From the NCBI GenBank assembly GCA_955651875.1, contig CATPAP010000248.1:1-7721 (forward strand): a stretch of DNA of 7,721 nucleotides. Direction: 5' to 3'. The stretch is from Candidatus Dormiibacterota bacterium (GTDB lineage: Bacteria; Chloroflexota; Dormibacteria; Aeolococcales; Aeolococcaceae). The notes below the pieces were generated by a model that saw nothing but the letters and a program-made list of their open reading frames with translations, was not told the origin of the DNA and did not search any database. Positions 5,983-7,721 of this stretch are shown piece by piece. Numbering within the stretch: position 1 is the stretch's first letter; each line of letters starts with the position of its first letter. The translations under genes were made by a program, and so were the position numbers.

Positions 5983-6960
5983 GTGCTCGCCGTCCGCCCC
6001 ACTGAGCAGGCCGCAGCCGACCCCGGGCTTCCGGAGCGAATCGACCGGCTTCGCCGCGAGCGCGACGCGGTGATCCTCGCTCACAACTACCAGCTCCCCG
6101 AGGTCCAGGACATCGCCGACTTCGTCGGCGACTCGCTCGGGCTCTCGCAGGAGGCGGCGCGAACCGACGCCGGCGTCATCGTGTTCTGCGGCGTTCACTT
6201 CATGGCCGAGACGGCAGCGATCCTCTCTCCGGACCGGACCGTGCTGCTGCCCGATCTACAGGCGGGATGCTCGCTCGCCGACACCATCACCGGCGAGCAG
6301 CTGCGGGCGTGGAAGGCCGTGCATCCCGGCGCCGTGGTGGTGTCGTACGTCAACACAACCGCCGAGGTGAAGGCGGAATCCGACTACTGTTGCACCTCGT
6401 CGAACGCGGCTGCCGTGGTGAACAGCATCCCGGCGGATCGCGAGATTCTCTTCTGTCCCGACATGTTCCTCGGGGCCCACGTCGAGCGCGTGACCGGCAG
6501 GAAGATGCACGTGTGGATGGGTGAGTGCCATGTCCACGCGGGCATCGATCCCGAGCATCTCGACGCGGCACGCCGCGAGCATCCCGACGCCGAGTTGCTC
6601 ATCCATCCGGAGTGCGGGTGCACCACGTCGACGCTGTACCGCTCGTCGTCGGGTGACCTTGGCGGCACAACCACCGTGGTGGCCTCGACGGAGGGCATGG
6701 TGCGTCGCGCGGTGGAGTCGCCGGCGTCGACGTTCATCGTCGCCACCGAGGTGGGCATCCTCCATCGCATGGAGAAGTACGCCCCAGGCAAGCGTTTTCT
6801 CCCGGCCACGCCGGGGGCCGTGTGCCGCTTCATGAAGATGATCACCCTCCCCAAGGTCGCGGCGTCCCTGGAGACCTTGTCGCCGCGCGTCACGGTCGCT
6901 CCTGACATCGCCGCCCGCGCGCGACGCGCGATCGACCGGATGCTCGCCGTCTCGGTCTGA
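5983..6960 (+). CDS. nadA: Quinolinate synthase NadA
   Basis: The protein has 325 residues, within the normal size range of NadA. The enzyme condenses iminoaspartate with dihydroxyacetone phosphate to give quinolinate, the precursor of NAD, in the cytoplasm. The three cysteines expected to hold the [4Fe-4S] cluster are all present in their motifs: Cys96 in LQAGCSLAD, Cys182 in WMGECHVH, and Cys280 in CRFMKM. Other family motifs are AHNYQLPEVQDIADFVGDS (33-51), SYVNTTAEVKAESD (121-134), FCPDMFLGAHV (157-167) and HPECGC (208-213). Nothing is missing, so it should be active. The iminoaspartate supplier (nadB or an aspartate dehydrogenase) and nadC are not in the window. A -10, an inverted repeat and a strong ribosome site stand just upstream, so it probably has its own regulated promoter. 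glpK follows after 25 bp in the same direction. Confidence 0.96.
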   Translation: MLAVRPTEQAAADPGLPERIDRLRRERDAVILAHNYQLPEVQDIADFVGDSLGLSQEAARTDAGVIVFCGVHFMAETAAILSPDRTVLLPDLQAGCSLADTITGEQLRAWKAVHPGAVVVSYVNTTAEVKAESDYCCTSSNAAAVVNSIPADREILFCPDMFLGAHVERVTGRKMHVWMGECHVHAGIDPEHLDAARREHPDAELLIHPECGCTTSTLYRSSSGDLGGTTTVVASTEGMVRRAVESPASTFIVATEVGILHRMEKYAPGKRFLPATPGAVCRFMKMITLPKVAASLETLSPRVTVAPDIAARARRAIDRMLAVSV

Positions 6961-6985
6961 AAAGGCCGGGCCGCGTGGTGAGCCG

Positions 6986-7696
6986 ATGAGCGCGCCGCGG
7001 GTGCTCGCCATCGACCAGGGAACCTCGGGGACGACCTGCCTCGTGGTGGGTGTCGACGGCACGATCCACGGTCGCGGCCACGCCGACGTCGCGGTGCGAT
7101 ACCCGCGCGACGGATGGGTGGAGCAGGACGCCGAGCAGCTCTGGCGGTCGGTGCTCGTGGCCGCGCGCGCCGCCATCGAGGCGGCGGGTGGCACGGCGCC
7201 GGTGGCGATCGGCATCACCAACCAGCGGGAGACCGCGGTGGTCTTCGAGCGCGACACCCTCAGGCCGGTGGCGCCGGCGATCGTCTGGCAGTGCCGACGC
7301 AGCGCCGCCGTCTGCGCCGCCCACCGCGAGCGCGGGGAGGAGGAGATGGTGCGCGCCCGAACCGGTCTTCTCCTCGATCCGTACTTCACAGCCACCAAGC
7401 TCGAGTGGCTCTTCACCGAGCAGCCGGACCTGCTGGCGCGCGCCCGGCGCGGCGAGCTCTGCGCGGGCACCGTCGACACCTGGCTGGTGGCCCGTCTCTC
7501 CGCCGGCGCCGAGCTCGTCACCGACGCAAGCAATGCCAGCCGCACGCTCCTGTACGACCTCGCCGACGGGGACTTCGCCGACGACCTCTGCGCCACCTTC
7601 TCGATCCCGGCACCACGCGTCCACGCCCGTTCCGACCGACCTTTCCAAGGGTCGGTCGGTAGCCGGGGATGTCGCACGCTGGGGTCGAGTACGTGA
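6986..7696 (+). pseudogene. glpK: Glycerol kinase GlpK, truncated by unrelated sequence
   Basis: This is the N-terminal FGGY kinase domain of glycerol kinase (ATP + glycerol to glycerol 3-phosphate). Visible family motifs are IDQGTSGTT (9-17), GWVEQD (43-48), GITNQRET (76-83, with the glycerol-binding Arg81/Glu82 pair), AIVWQCRR (98-105), DPYFTATK (131-138, Tyr133), GTVDTWL (161-167) and NASRTLLYDL (183-192). Similarity ends at FSIP (205-208, near base 7609). The remaining 28 codons are Arg/Ser-rich and unlike any GlpK, stopping at 7694-7696. Intact enzymes have about 500 residues, and the catalytic Asp and the whole second domain are absent. None of the other two frames after 7610 restores a GlpK match. 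Either the gene is interrupted by a foreign segment or the assembly joins unrelated pieces here. GGTGAG (6977-6982) is a plausible ribosome site for ATG 6986, and co-transcription with nadA is likely from the 25-bp spacing. Confidence 0.85.
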
Positions 7697-7721
7697 TGCA
7701 CTCTCAACATCCACAATCAGA
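7610..7721. other. Unrelated segment at the window end, possible mobile-element end or assembly join
   Basis: After the last codon matching GlpK the sequence has no recognisable coding content. GC falls to 18 of 38 bases over the final 38, well below the rest of the window. It contains a strong hairpin (7632-7659). An insertion-sequence terminus, another repeated element or a contig chimera would all look like this; no transposase is visible to decide. Confidence 0.35.
7632..7659. repeat. Perfect 10-bp hairpin downstream of the glpK break
   Basis: CCGACCGACC (7632-7641) pairs with GGTCGGTCGG (7650-7659) around an 8-nt loop. It lies about 20 bases after the end of GlpK similarity. Within each arm the unit CCGA is repeated. 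It could be a terminator stem or part of a mobile-element end; no U-tract follows. Confidence 0.5.

Noticed and set aside
7283..7300. WQCRR in GlpK as a possible active-site change from WQDRR
   Set aside because: E. coli GlpK also has WQCRR, so Cys at this position is normal for the family.
6256..7716. A 486-codon - strand frame opposite nadA and glpK
   Set aside because: It is antisense to two clearly recognised genes and carries no family motifs.
1..7721. CRISPR array, tRNA, rRNA or riboswitch
   Set aside because: No regularly spaced repeats, tRNA cloverleaf, rRNA-like stretch or known riboswitch core was seen on either strand.

Overview
This is a very GC-rich window (codon third positions mostly G or C) from a bacterium. 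The gene content fits an Actinomycetota-like or other high-GC soil lineage such as Chloroflexota or Dormibacterota: an error-prone polymerase of the DnaE2 type, a Yip1-family membrane protein, a DPM1-like glycosyltransferase and many GTG starts. The phylum cannot be fixed from this sequence alone.

Layout. (1) The left edge carries the last ~140 codons of a + strand DnaE2-type polymerase, ending at 426. (2) The convergent gap 427-545 holds three consecutive perfect hairpins. (3) From 5305 down to 546 five genes lie head-to-tail on the - strand: a Yip1-family membrane protein; a GT2 glycosyltransferase fused to a GtrA-like membrane domain and a GAF-like domain; a LivK-type periplasmic binding protein; a CPBP (Abi) intramembrane protease; and a secreted, C-terminally membrane-anchored protein of unknown function. 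The last three are joined by two 4-nt stop/start overlaps (GTGA, ATGA) and so look translationally coupled. (4) At 5361 the strand switches. A small predicted lipoprotein (5361-5908) is split between two frames at a G-run. (5) A clear promoter-like -10 and a 19-bp inverted repeat precede nadA (quinolinate synthase, 5983-6960). (6) glpK (glycerol kinase) follows 25 bp later. It matches its family only to about residue 208, then runs into about 110 bp of unrelated sequence with a 10-bp-stem hairpin and lower GC at the window edge.

How the genes fit together. The - strand group is entirely envelope-related (sugar transfer to a lipid carrier, membrane sensing or proteolysis, extracytoplasmic ligand binding) and may form one unit, although the 127-bp gap before the glycosyltransferase could hold a second promoter. 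The + strand group starts with NAD biosynthesis (nadA without nadB or nadC in view) and a glycerol kinase that looks interrupted.

The observations most worth checking are the GT2-GtrA-GAF fusion, the split lipoprotein, the DtxR/IdeR-like site before nadA and the abrupt end of glpK. No CRISPR array, tRNA, rRNA or complete mobile element was recognised, and I see no clear sign of a wholly new multi-gene defence or metabolic system.
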